A stretch of 64,000 nucleotides of DNA from Haladaptatus sp. ZSTT2 (GTDB taxonomy: Archaea; Halobacteriota; Halobacteria; Halobacteriales; Halococcaceae). This document shows positions 53,277-62,104 of this stretch, in pieces. The notes beneath the pieces are model-generated. The model searched no databases. It was not told the DNA's origin and saw only the letters and a list, made by a program, of their open reading frames with translations. Each line of letters starts with the position of its first letter. Position 1 is the stretch's first letter. The stretch covers positions 186,001-250,000 of the forward strand of contig NZ_JBAMHQ010000002.1 of NCBI RefSeq assembly GCF_037081775.1, read 5' to 3'. The position numbers were made by a program, and so were the translations under genes.

Positions 53277-54576
53277 GTTTGGTTCCACCTTCTCGATTGA
53301 CTTCTTAGTTAGCTTCGTGCAGAGTATGATAGCCCAAGCAGGGACGCCTGAGGGAGAACCCGAATCGAGTGCCCTTGGCGATATTATCGTTTCTGCTCTT
53401 CAAGAGCTACTTCGAATTCTGTTCCAACCTGTAACACGAGTTATTGAGAAGAATGCAAACTCATTAGTCGAAATCGTCGTCGGAACTCCACATCCGAACG
53501 CGGTGTTCACTCGACCGACGAATGGCGTCTGGCCCAATCTCTATGACTACTATTGGGAGACGATGGTCCCACTCGTGTTGATACTCTGGGCACTCTCAAT
53601 TGGGCTGGTCATCTTCCTCGAATCGACGAGCTATTTGTTCAGTAACTACCACCGGTCGAAGCTCAAGAAACGCGCCTTCGCGGGCTTGCTGGGCATTCTT
53701 TCGTGGTGGTGGATTGCAGCCCTTTCCCTCCAGTTCGTTCACGGACTGACGGGCTTTCTCGTGCCGAATCTGGCTGAGATATCGCTGTTCGAGACGCTAT
53801 CGTTCGGTTCGATGGGTGTACTTGGACTGGTCGTCTCACTGGCGGTCGATTTTGTACTGTTCATCCTCATTGCGCTCATCTACTTCACGCGCCAGATCGC
53901 GCTCTATCTGTTCGTGTTGTTGATGCCGTTGCTCATCGTGTTCTGGATACCAGGTGTTGGCCCATTCACGCTCGCCTCTCGGTTCATGAAGCGTTTGGCG
54001 GGCTTTTTCGTCCCGTTCTTGTTCATGACCGTGCCCGTGGCGCTATTGTTCCGTCTTGGCGGCATCCTTGGCAACAGCTTCGAACTCTCGATGGGTGGCA
54101 TTGGCCTCTGGCTCACCGCACTCGTCATCCCGATTATCGCGGTGATGTCGCCGCTGGTGTTGTTCTGGCAAGCGGGGGCGCTGTTCGTCATGGCAGAGCG
54201 CACGTCTCATCATGTGTCCACAAATCAGGCACAGGCCCGAGTCCAGAGGGTTCAACAGCGGGGCAGTGACGCACGCCACGGGAGTCGAAACTTCCTCCGT
54301 GGTGTTCGCGGGAAGCCAGCCATTCGACGTGACGGGCAGACACTCCTCGATTCGGGTGGGTCGAGAGCCCACCGTCTCGGGCACAGACTTACGCCATCTT
54401 CCACGTCATCAAAGCGTTCTTTCAGAACCGATGGCGGTGGCCTCACGAAGCCAGACGCTCGCAATTCGAATTTTGAGAATCTTGAGACACGGCTTCGGAC
54501 TGGGCGTCGAGACCGCTCCTCTCGGACAGTACGTGAAAATGCATCGACCGATGACCACGCGGAGGACGAAAAATGA
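53269..54576 (+). CDS. polytopic membrane protein, VirB6/TrbL-like (435 aa)
   Basis: Six or so transmembrane segments cover residues about 95-310 (for example LILWALSIGLVIFLES, LGLVVSLAVDFVLFILIAL and LFVLLMPLLIVFWI). The amphipathic N-terminus carries HPNAVFTRPTNGVWPN, and the last 120 residues are hydrophilic, Arg/Ser-rich and probably cytoplasmic. The arrangement and the position before VirB3/VirB4-like genes are typical of VirB6/TrbL translocation-channel proteins. It overlaps its neighbours by 8 and 4 nt. Confidence 0.75.
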   Translation: MDRFGSTFSIDFLVSFVQSMIAQAGTPEGEPESSALGDIIVSALQELLRILFQPVTRVIEKNANSLVEIVVGTPHPNAVFTRPTNGVWPNLYDYYWETMVPLVLILWALSIGLVIFLESTSYLFSNYHRSKLKKRAFAGLLGILSWWWIAALSLQFVHGLTGFLVPNLAEISLFETLSFGSMGVLGLVVSLAVDFVLFILIALIYFTRQIALYLFVLLMPLLIVFWIPGVGPFTLASRFMKRLAGFFVPFLFMTVPVALLFRLGGILGNSFELSMGGIGLWLTALVIPIIAVMSPLVLFWQAGALFVMAERTSHHVSTNQAQARVQRVQQRGSDARHGSRNFLRGVRGKPAIRRDGQTLLDSGGSRAHRLGHRLTPSSTSSKRSFRTDGGGLTKPDARNSNFENLETRLRTGRRDRSSRTVRENASTDDHAEDEK

Positions 54577-55589
54577 GTACACACGACCCCACCAAACGCA
54601 TTCCAAAATCCCTCGGTACAGACGCGAAACTGTTCGGAACCTACACGCTGACTGACCTCGCGGTCGCCCTGTTCCCGGGTGTGGTCGTCATCCTGTTGAC
54701 GCAGGTGCTCGCCCCATCGAGCTTCTCCGTGTTCGGCTATTCCATTGAGACGTTCACGCTCCCACTTGCAGCCGTCGCAATTGCCGTCGGTGTGATATTC
54801 GTCTATCTCACGCCGACGTACACGACGAGTCTTGACTGGATAGGGACGTTCATTGGCTACCAACGAAGCGAGAAAGCACTCACCCACGACGAGGCAAAAG
54901 AGTACACGCAACTCGAACGCGTGCATCCACGCGCCGGAGCTATCGAGCGAACGGATGGAACGGTCATCGGGATGGTGCAGGTTGACCCACCCTCGATGGC
55001 ACTCGCAACGGACGACGAATGGCGACAGAAGGCCGAGTCGTTCCAGGATTTCCTGAACACGACCGTCGAGTTCCCAATCCAGATTTTCTCGACGACACAG
55101 GCGTTTCCGATCGAGGAGTACCTCGGACGGTATGAAGCACGCCTCACTGACCCGGACGTGAAAGCCAATTCTCGGCTGGGAGAACTCATTGAGAACTACA
55201 TCGACTGGTACAGACAGGATCTTGACCAGCGCCGGATGACGATTCGTGACCACTACCTCATCGTCACGGTCGCACCGACCGATGTGCAGTTCGAACGCGA
55301 GAGTTTGACGCAAAAACTCGCCGCGCTTCCACTGCTTGGCCTGTTCGTACGTGCCGCGTTCGCGCCACGCGTTGAAGAACAACGTGAGGCGATGTTCGAC
55401 ACGTTGGATGAGCGATTGCGGCGTGTGGAAACCGGACTGCGGGGAATCGAAGGCTGTGGCGCACGACGGATCTCTGCAGAAGATGCCACCCGACTCATTG
55501 GGGAGTTCTGGGCTGGTGGCTCGCGCGAGTATGGCGATATGTCTCGGGTTCTCCGCACGCGACCGCTCGTTGGAGGTGTCGGTGAATGA
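54573..55589 (+). CDS. VirB3/PrgI-like membrane protein (338 aa)
   Basis: An N-terminal segment PKSLGTDAKLFGTYTLTDLA and two membrane helices (VALFPGVVVILLTQVLA; LPLAAVAIAVGVIFVYL) match the PrgI/VirB3 pattern. The cytoplasmic remainder (about residues 95-338) resembles the N-terminal region of VirB4 (VIGMVQVDPPSMAL; FPIQIFSTTQAFPIEEYL). The neighbour downstream is VirB4 itself, with a 4-nt overlap. In archaeal and Gram-positive systems PrgI and VirB4 genes are commonly adjacent or fused, which fits. Confidence 0.75.
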   Translation: MSTHDPTKRIPKSLGTDAKLFGTYTLTDLAVALFPGVVVILLTQVLAPSSFSVFGYSIETFTLPLAAVAIAVGVIFVYLTPTYTTSLDWIGTFIGYQRSEKALTHDEAKEYTQLERVHPRAGAIERTDGTVIGMVQVDPPSMALATDDEWRQKAESFQDFLNTTVEFPIQIFSTTQAFPIEEYLGRYEARLTDPDVKANSRLGELIENYIDWYRQDLDQRRMTIRDHYLIVTVAPTDVQFERESLTQKLAALPLLGLFVRAAFAPRVEEQREAMFDTLDERLRRVETGLRGIEGCGARRISAEDATRLIGEFWAGGSREYGDMSRVLRTRPLVGGVGE

Positions 55590-57592
55590 TTCGTGACTGG
55601 CTTCCATTCGTCGGCAACAGTGACTCGAACGAGCCATCTGAAGACACCGGAAACGGTGGTGGCCACGGCGACGCCGACCTCGATTCGATTCCAGATATTC
55701 ACCAGTCGGTGGTGTCGCCGTCGAGTATTGAACGCACGCCCAACGCCATCAAGACGGGCAACCAGTGGGCACAGACGTTGTGGGTGGGTGAGTATCCAGA
55801 TGCGCCGGTTGATGGTATCTTTGAACGGCTGTATTCGGCCCCTGAGTCACGGCGGACGGACATTAGTTTGCACATCGACCCACGGAACACGCATTCGACG
55901 CTGGATTCCTTGGAGAATCGAATCGAGGATCTCGAAGCCGATTACGAGTATCTTGCCGACAAGCGACGAGCGGGCGCTCGGGGCGTCAGGAAAGATTTGG
56001 AAGACTACCAGGAGTTGTACGACGTGCTCAGGAACACGTCGATGCGGGCATTCGACGTCTCGATGTACCTCACTGTTCGAGGGGAGGATACAGACACCCT
56101 TTCGAACGATGTGGATGCCGTTTCCAACACAGCACGCCAGTCACCCGCGAATCTGACACCTGTTACGCCACGATGGGCACAACTCGATGCGCTCGTCTCG
56201 GGGAGTCCGGTTGGTGTTGACCGACTCAACCACTCCCTCGATGCGACGACGCCCATGCTGGGTGGCGCACTCGGGGCGATGTTTCCCTTCCTCGCAGGCG
56301 CGTTCGCAGAACCCGGCATCGAGTACGGAACCTACGCACTCAATGAGAGTCCGATCATCTTCGACCGGTTCAATAGAGAGACTGGCTACTGCATGATGAC
56401 GATTGGGCAGTTGGGTGCGGGCAAGTCGTTCTCGACGAAACTGCAGCTCGTTCGCCGGGCGATGTACGACGAGGATACCATTCTCGTCATGCTCGACCCG
56501 CTCGGTGGGTTTGCAGGCGTGAACGCGGCACTGGGCGGTGAGCGTGTCACGGTTGGTGGAACGCGGGCGTTCAATCCGCTCGAACTTAGAGCCACGCCCG
56601 AACACGTCCTCGGAGCGGTGCCGGACATCGACCCATGGGCCGAACAGATCGGATGGGTGCTCACGTTCTTTGAGACGTTCTTCACGCACATCGCGACCAA
56701 TCCGCTCGGCGACCGCAAACAGACCCTGCGGCGGGCGGTACAGGAAGCCTACGCCCGGGCAGGAATCACGCGCGACCCACAGACGCACAACAAGCCATCT
56801 CCGACGATTCCGGATGTTATTACTGTCCTCGAAGCACTCCTCTCCGACCCCGAGTCGTTCGGGTACGTGACGCGCGGTGAGCAAGAGAGCGTGCGAGGCG
56901 ATGTCCAATCGTTGTTGAAGGATTTGCGTCCTTCGTTCCGTGCGGATGGCGACCTTGCGAATCTTACCTTGCCAACGGAGTTTGACTTGGATTCGAAGGT
57001 CATATATCTGGATTTACAGCAAGACGAGGGAACCCATGGGCGAATGGAGACGAGCTTGATGATGCAAGTGTTGTTTAACGCCGTCTATGAACGGGCGAAA
57101 CAGACGGAAAAGAAGGTGCAGTTCGTCATCGACGAGTCGCATTATCTGATGAACGACGCAAGTTCATTGGACTTCCTTGAGACCGCGGTAAGACACAGTC
57201 GTCACTACGACCTGTCGTTGCATTTCATCTCGCAGACTGGCGGAGAGTTTTCGCTCACGCCTGCGGCGAAGACCATCGCTAACCTGTGTTCGGTGACGAT
57301 GATTCATCGGGTGCAAGAAGAGGCTGAGAAACTCGCGTCGTGGTTTGGGTTGAGCGAACGCGAGGTGAACTGGGTGCGCACGGCGAAAGCGGGCAACGAA
57401 GAAGATGGGTTCTCAGAAGCACTGCTTGGTGTAGCCGAAGAAGGATGGTTTCCGATTCGCGTTCGAGCGAGTGGGTTCGAGGCTGCGGTCGTTGATGGCA
57501 AAACCAACCAAGACTCATCGAAGGAGTCCGTGGTCGGATTCGACCACGTCCATTCAATGTCCTCTCAGGCGCGGACGGATGGGTCGGGATGA
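55586..57592 (+). CDS. VirB4-family conjugation ATPase (668 aa)
   Basis: Walker A IGQLGAGKSFSTKLQL is near residues 272-287 and Walker B VQFVIDESHYLMND near residues 511-524. RHSRHYDLSLHFISQTG follows (motif III region), and the C-terminal GFEAAVVDGK strand closes the RecA-like core. The N-terminal 250 residues correspond to the VirB4 docking region (DTDTLSNDVDAVSNTARQSP). VirB4 powers the type IV secretion channel and is the marker gene for conjugative or haloarchaeal mating-like systems. No relaxase or coupling protein is seen in the window, so the element is incomplete here or those genes lie outside. Confidence 0.9.
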   Translation: MIRDWLPFVGNSDSNEPSEDTGNGGGHGDADLDSIPDIHQSVVSPSSIERTPNAIKTGNQWAQTLWVGEYPDAPVDGIFERLYSAPESRRTDISLHIDPRNTHSTLDSLENRIEDLEADYEYLADKRRAGARGVRKDLEDYQELYDVLRNTSMRAFDVSMYLTVRGEDTDTLSNDVDAVSNTARQSPANLTPVTPRWAQLDALVSGSPVGVDRLNHSLDATTPMLGGALGAMFPFLAGAFAEPGIEYGTYALNESPIIFDRFNRETGYCMMTIGQLGAGKSFSTKLQLVRRAMYDEDTILVMLDPLGGFAGVNAALGGERVTVGGTRAFNPLELRATPEHVLGAVPDIDPWAEQIGWVLTFFETFFTHIATNPLGDRKQTLRRAVQEAYARAGITRDPQTHNKPSPTIPDVITVLEALLSDPESFGYVTRGEQESVRGDVQSLLKDLRPSFRADGDLANLTLPTEFDLDSKVIYLDLQQDEGTHGRMETSLMMQVLFNAVYERAKQTEKKVQFVIDESHYLMNDASSLDFLETAVRHSRHYDLSLHFISQTGGEFSLTPAAKTIANLCSVTMIHRVQEEAEKLASWFGLSEREVNWVRTAKAGNEEDGFSEALLGVAEEGWFPIRVRASGFEAAVVDGKTNQDSSKESVVGFDHVHSMSSQARTDGSG

Positions 57593-57933
57593 GCCAACGG
57601 GAGAACTACATTCAAAGGCGCTGTTGAATCACTCACAAATTGACAGAAATGGCTTGCTGTATGTAGAGGGTGTATGCAGCACCGGCTCACGATACATCCA
57701 CGAGGTGAAGCGGGCGTCACAGCGACGCTCAGCAGTCCGGTTGGTGCCCGAGTAGAAGGGTTGGGCAGTCGTTCTGAACGCCCCATTGATTGAGTAGTGG
57801 CTGCGTCCCAGATTTCAGTGGTGAGTAGCCGAGAAGAGGAGGTCGGGACAGCATCTCCCGACCAGTCGGCGGACGGTGGACGAACTGCGCTCCCGGCCGG
57901 CGCGTTGGAAATCGACATGGACAGCGCGCCGTC
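57593..57933. other. intergenic region with transposon-like scars
   Basis: About 340 bases without a convincing gene. The stretch near 57626-57690 (GGCGCTGTTGAATCA, then GGGTGTATGCAGCACC) resembles the short motifs of the dispersed repeat family described at 59001 and 60061, and may be a degenerate copy. Confidence 0.35.
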
Positions 57934-58920
57934 CTACGCAGCCGTTACCTCCGTGAGTTCCAAGTTCTCGTCGATAACGTAGCTGAGTTCTCCACCCTCA
58001 TACGTGAGTGTCACGCGGACAGCCGGGGGGTCTACTGAGACAACCGATTGGGTCAGTTTCCCAACAGGCCAGAGCCCTGGTCGCCGCATCATCTTCGTCT
58101 CCGGCTCGTAGGTGAACGGAACGCCACGCTCGATATATATTGAACTGACGGCCGGATGAAGACTCATCAGATAACTCACCGGCCCCCCAATCCAGTGCTT
58201 GCAGACGACACATTCCAGATGTAGATACGCCTCAAACCGCGTCCCACAATTATCACAGACCCCCTCCGAATCGTGATCGTCACAGATGACCAGCGACCGA
58301 GCCACGACACCGAGGCACGTGGAACAAACCCCCTGAATGAGACACTCCTGTTTAGTCTTTTGTCGTGTCCTGACCGCATCAGCCACCTCAACCAGGTCAC
58401 GGCCGGCGAACGCTGAACGGGTGGTATCCGAATAGGAAAGGAGCCCAGGCGGTTGGGACTCGTTCTGGTGAAAGGCGCCCGAACACTCGGTACAACAATG
58501 GAAGAGTTTCCCATCATCGTATCGGAGTTCAGCCGTTCCGTCGCAGATCCAACAGGAGTTTGGAACTGCGACCGGATTCGGGGCTGGGTTCTCGACGCCG
58601 ACGGTACCGACGACAGCCCGGATGATCTCGCTTCCGGCCCCCGTAATCGTGTACCCGGCGTCTCCCTTCCGCACGAACTCCCCGACAAGCTGTTCCAGGT
58701 GGTAACTGAACTGTCCGGAGTCACGCATACCCACCCGCTCTCGGAGTTCCGAGAACGTCACGCGAGAGGACGCATATGATCCTGAATCATAACGATCCTG
58801 ACTCTCCCATAATTCATAGAGGATGGCGAGACGTGTTTCGTTCCCGAGTATAGAGAACGCTGTACTCGCTCGCTTGCGTATGGCGGCCGAGTCCACGGCT
58901 GTTCTCTGCTCCGTGTCCAT
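57934..58920 (-). CDS. ArsR-like transcription regulator with zinc-finger region (328 aa)
   Basis: Start at ATG 58920 (MDTEQRTA), the second possible codon. An ArsR-type winged helix (ILGNETRLAILYELWE; FSELRERVGMRDSGQFSYHL) is followed by a zinc-finger region with CWICDGTAELRY... CCTECSGAF, CSTCLG and CDNCGTRFEAYLHLECVVC. The C-terminus is beta-rich (VRVTLTYEGGELSYV). This architecture is common among haloarchaeal DUF7351/DUF7345-type regulators. Targets are unknown; it is a single gene beyond the secretion operon. Confidence 0.75.
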   Translation of the reverse strand: MDTEQRTAVDSAAIRKRASTAFSILGNETRLAILYELWESQDRYDSGSYASSRVTFSELRERVGMRDSGQFSYHLEQLVGEFVRKGDAGYTITGAGSEIIRAVVGTVGVENPAPNPVAVPNSCWICDGTAELRYDDGKLFHCCTECSGAFHQNESQPPGLLSYSDTTRSAFAGRDLVEVADAVRTRQKTKQECLIQGVCSTCLGVVARSLVICDDHDSEGVCDNCGTRFEAYLHLECVVCKHWIGGPVSYLMSLHPAVSSIYIERGVPFTYEPETKMMRRPGLWPVGKLTQSVVSVDPPAVRVTLTYEGGELSYVIDENLELTEVTAA

Positions 58921-59000
58921 GGCCACTACAGGACGGGTAGTAGCATAAACACGTGTCACTCAAAAACAACAGCCAAATCGCGGTGACGTCTGCAAGACTC

Positions 59001-59060
59001 GCGCCCTGTATGCAGCACGCCCGCTGAAACCCACCCAGATGCTGTCAGAAGCGGCGTGCC
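59001..59060. repeat. dispersed repeat, copy 1
   Basis: A 60-nt segment starting GCGCCCTGTATGCAGCAC and ending CTGTCAGAAGCGGCGTGC. It aligns without gaps to 60061-60120 with 49 of 60 identical positions, and to 61668-61745 more weakly. All copies lie between genes. This looks like a MITE or a decayed IS end. Confidence 0.55.
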
Positions 59061-59206
59061 TTCCTTGGCGGATTCAGTTCGATTGGTCTTGCAGGACTTG
59101 CTGGTTGTGCCGGAATATTCGGAAGCAGTCGAGGTGCGACTCTCCTTGAAGATGCATACCTCTTTGTCACAAGAGGCCCTCCCTGTAAGGGAGGTCATCA
59201 GTATCC

Positions 59207-59773
59207 ATGAAACCCAATTTTAGCCAACATTCTCGGCGAACAGTACTCAGACACGGTGCCGTGCTCGCAGGCGCAGGTGTGCTCGGTCTCGCCTCGTCTG
59301 GAAGTGCAGCTGCCAGTCCCGGTAAACCGGAGTTCAGTCCCCGAGTGTGGGGCGATGGTGAGCAGTGGGGCACCAAAGCCACGGGGACGTTCGAGGAACC
59401 GGAAAAGAAACACAATCTCGACAAACTGTTCGTTCTCACGACTGATCACGAGCATCCGCCCGATCACCAGCATCAGCATCAGGATCACCACCCTCACCCG
59501 CTCCCGGGCGGACAGCTCCCCGTTTCCGAGGCCGCACCGGGGAATCCAGCGTACAACGGTGGTCGCTGGTGGACGCATACGGCGACGTGGACGCATCAGG
59601 GGATTCACGACCACGGCGGCTCCGTGCCGCTCCTCACCCGGTACGGACCGGTGGACGATCCCACTTCAATCCTCTTCCACGAGAACTTGGGACATATCGA
59701 GATTACGGAGGGGGCACCTGACGACACGCCGGACTTCTTCCGGTGCCCACTGTTACCCGCCAAAGACGAATAA
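59207..59773 (+). CDS. secreted histidine-rich Tat protein (188 aa)
   Basis: A Tat signal (RRTVLRHGAVLAGAGVLGL) is followed by a mature protein whose middle is extremely rich in histidine (HEHPPDHQHQHQDHHPHPLP, about residues 82-101) and contains GGRWWTHTATWTHQGIHDHG and HENLGHIEI. It may bind metal (Cu, Zn or Ni). I do not recognise the family, and there is no lipobox. It is a single gene flanked by repeat copies. Confidence 0.7.
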   Translation: MKPNFSQHSRRTVLRHGAVLAGAGVLGLASSGSAAASPGKPEFSPRVWGDGEQWGTKATGTFEEPEKKHNLDKLFVLTTDHEHPPDHQHQHQDHHPHPLPGGQLPVSEAAPGNPAYNGGRWWTHTATWTHQGIHDHGGSVPLLTRYGPVDDPTSILFHENLGHIEITEGAPDDTPDFFRCPLLPAKDE

Positions 59774-60060
59774 CGGACCGCTCCCTTGGCGGGACAGACG
59801 GTTTTTTGCGAATCCTAAATTCGATGGGGGTAGCACCGCGAACCGTTCGTCTGAACGTGAGTTGCGCTACCGACGCCAGCCCGTATCGGTCATTGTCTTC
59901 ACCTGAGCGCGTCACTCCGCGTCTAAACAAGGCCCATCCTCTGTATTTCGCACGCCGATACCGACAGAGTGCAGGTACTACACGCTTCGGTACGGGATCT
60001 CGCATCTCTGTATCTAACGATAAAATCCGCAGATTGCGACCACTTGCCCGTGACCGAGAC

Positions 60061-60145
60061 GCGCCCTCTATTCAGCACTACCACAGAAACCTACCCGGAC
60101 ACTGTCAGAAGCGGCGTGCAACACTCAGAGGCTGTATTCAGCACG
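60061..60145. repeat. dispersed repeat, copy 2 (extended)
   Basis: Collinear with copy 1 over 60 nt and with copy 3 over about 78 nt (around 70 percent identical by eye). It extends through AACACTCAGAGGCTGTATTCAGCACG. A short related sequence, GCCTGCTGAATACAGAGG, lies at 60180-60198 in inverted orientation relative to the TATTCAGCAC core. Confidence 0.55.
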
Positions 60146-60246
60146 GCCAGTTTGACAGCTTGTTGGTGAGTTTATCGAAGCCTGCTGAATACAGAGGATG
60201 CAGGCGGCAGATTTGTATCATCAGACCTTCTGGATGCAAGGATCGG

Positions 60247-61548
60247 TCACGACAGGGTATCCTCTACATGCCACCGCCGCATGTGATCAGCGTGGGTATC
60301 GAGGTAGGCCCCCGGTTGGTAATGTGAGTCGTAAAACTTCGTATCGAGATGGTGGGCCTGAACGTAACCGGGGAGTACCATCGTCGGAATCGTTCCCGGG
60401 AACTTCCCGTGTTTGTCGTATACATATTGGACGATTTCGGTCAGACAGTCCACCATCTCATCACTATACGGAGAAACGGTCTGTTTGACCTTGTCACTCT
60501 CTTTCCAAGGACCCCCTGTTCGCGGATCGTAGGCGCCTTCGGGGCCGAACTTCCGCTCTACGAACTCCTCGACCGCTGCACGCATATTAGGATAATACGG
60601 CGGACAAAGCCCCTCAAAGACGCCATCGAGTCCGACTGGATTGGGAGCGGTCCAGTCCTCGTCCTCGACGAAGGTGAATCCGAGCCCCTCGATGCCTTTA
60701 GCGGTTGGTGACCCGAGGACGCTCAAATCGCTGAGTCCAGTGAAGAACAAGCCACCGAGGCCCATCGCCTGCAACGTCAGGACGATATTGTGCCCGATAA
60801 ACGCAACTTCCGCGCAGTTCGACGAGTACGTGAACCGTTCGAGGAAGGACAAGGGGAAGACCTTGTCCTCTTCAAGCAATCCGGACCGGATAAACGGCGC
60901 TAAGTCTCCCGCGGGTTCGCCGACATCATCGTCGGCGATGAGATAGCCATTTTCAACAAACAGGGAAAGTAAGCCGAGCATTTGCTCGCTGGCGTCGGCC
61001 ACTGGCATAAACAGTGTCGACCCCGGGCTATTAGCCCACCAGTGATTGGGCTCTAAAATATGTCCGGGAGCGGCGGGGAGGTCTAGTCTCGAATCCGACA
61101 GCTGCTCGGTCTGCTCCCGGGACACCGCGATGATCTGTTCGGCATCGTTGTCGATATCGTTCAACTCGCGGGCTCGGTCGGGATTTACGTCCCGAGTGTT
61201 GGTCACGTACGTGCCGTCGTCGTCCGTATAGAACAACACTGGTGTCCCGATACCGGCTGCTGTCGGTGCAGTACGACCTGTAAACCGCACCGTATAATCC
61301 GCATGCTCATCAGGCCGGGCTGGTCCGAATGGAAGGCCGAAACTCCAACCCGTGACCCCTGTGCCCGCCGCAACGAGGACGGATTGTTCGAGGTCACTGA
61401 GGGGGTGCGGATCAGCGTCAGATTCGAAGGCCAATGGACCGGACGGAATCTCCATCCCGAGACCGAAGCGGCGGGCACGCCGCCCGAAAATGGCCTGGAG
61501 CAGTGGGTACTCGAGCAAATCGGTAAGCGATTCTGTGGGTATAGACAT
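60247..61548 (-). CDS. hypothetical protein (433 aa), possible nitroreductase-like fold
   Basis: A single large protein. LSDLEQSVLVAAGTGVTGWS resembles the early helix of the nitroreductase/SagB-like fold, and several Gly-rich strands follow (FTGRTAPTAAGIGTPVLFY). The second half has aromatic clusters (HWWANSPGSTLFM) and ends with HHLDTKFYDSHYQPGAYL, rich in His and Tyr. No CxxC or P-loop is present. The nitroreductase idea is weak. It lies between repeat copies with no obvious operon partner. Confidence 0.5.
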   Translation of the reverse strand: MSIPTESLTDLLEYPLLQAIFGRRARRFGLGMEIPSGPLAFESDADPHPLSDLEQSVLVAAGTGVTGWSFGLPFGPARPDEHADYTVRFTGRTAPTAAGIGTPVLFYTDDDGTYVTNTRDVNPDRARELNDIDNDAEQIIAVSREQTEQLSDSRLDLPAAPGHILEPNHWWANSPGSTLFMPVADASEQMLGLLSLFVENGYLIADDDVGEPAGDLAPFIRSGLLEEDKVFPLSFLERFTYSSNCAEVAFIGHNIVLTLQAMGLGGLFFTGLSDLSVLGSPTAKGIEGLGFTFVEDEDWTAPNPVGLDGVFEGLCPPYYPNMRAAVEEFVERKFGPEGAYDPRTGGPWKESDKVKQTVSPYSDEMVDCLTEIVQYVYDKHGKFPGTIPTMVLPGYVQAHHLDTKFYDSHYQPGAYLDTHADHMRRWHVEDTLS

Positions 61549-61667
61549 TGTGAAACACTAAAGACTACGCGAGGAAACCATGTGAATATGCCGCACGTTC
61601 ACGTAGATGTCGTGTTACGAGTGACTGAGTGAACTCCGTCCAACGAGTAGAACCTCTTGCTGAATAT

Positions 61668-61745
61668 GCGCCTGCTATTCAGCACGGTCGTAGAAATCTC
61701 ACCAATCCCTGTCAATAGTGCCGTGCAACATACAGAGCGTGTATC
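61668..61745. repeat. dispersed repeat, copy 3
   Basis: Begins GCGCCTGCTATTCAGCAC and contains CCTGTCAATAGTGCCGTGC, matching copy 2 across 78 nt with about 70 percent identity. It lies directly upstream of the interrupted small membrane gene. Confidence 0.5.
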
Positions 61746-61789
61746 TCTCACCCCACAAGAAACATACCCGCATCGGGAATAGCCCCAGT

Positions 61790-62017
61790 ATGGAACAGAC
61801 GCTGTTCACCTATGTCAAAGGGATTGCATTCCTCGTCGCGTTCATCATGCTGTTGTACCCCCTTATTCTTCTCGTCCAAGTGTTCACGGGGACAGTAACA
61901 TAGTCGCTCGGCCAGATTGTGGTTCTTTCACTCATCTCCCTCCTCGCTTGGGTATGGGTGATTCGGCTCTATCGGAGTGCCGACCTTGGTAGCGTGAAAA
62001 TGAACGCAACCGAGTGA
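61790..62017 (+). pseudogene. small two-TM membrane protein interrupted by an in-frame TAG
   Basis: ATG at 61790 opens a frame that encodes a hydrophobic segment (GIAFLVAFIMLLYPLILLV), reaches a TAG at 61901-61903, and continues in the same frame with a second segment (VVLSLISLLAWVWVIRL) to a TGA at 62015-62017. Without the stop it would be a 75-residue protein with two membrane helices. The continuation stays coherent after the TAG, which points to a recent nonsense mutation. No sign of stop-codon reading (pyrrolysine) is expected in haloarchaea. Confidence 0.5.
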
Positions 62018-62104
62018 GACTCGAAAACAGAACTGCTGCACTTGCGCGCTATATCGTGCACGGATATCAAAACCTCTTGTCGAACTGGTGGAACAATCGG
62101 TGAC

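Noticed and set aside
54252-55637. 461-codon open frame on the minus strand across the secretion operon
   Set aside because: It is antisense to two overlapping membrane-protein genes with coherent hydrophobic structure; its own product is Arg/Ser/Cys-rich and unnatural.
56141-56908. 255-codon minus frame opposite VirB4
   Set aside because: Antisense to the VirB4 Walker A region; composition is typical of a high-GC shadow frame.
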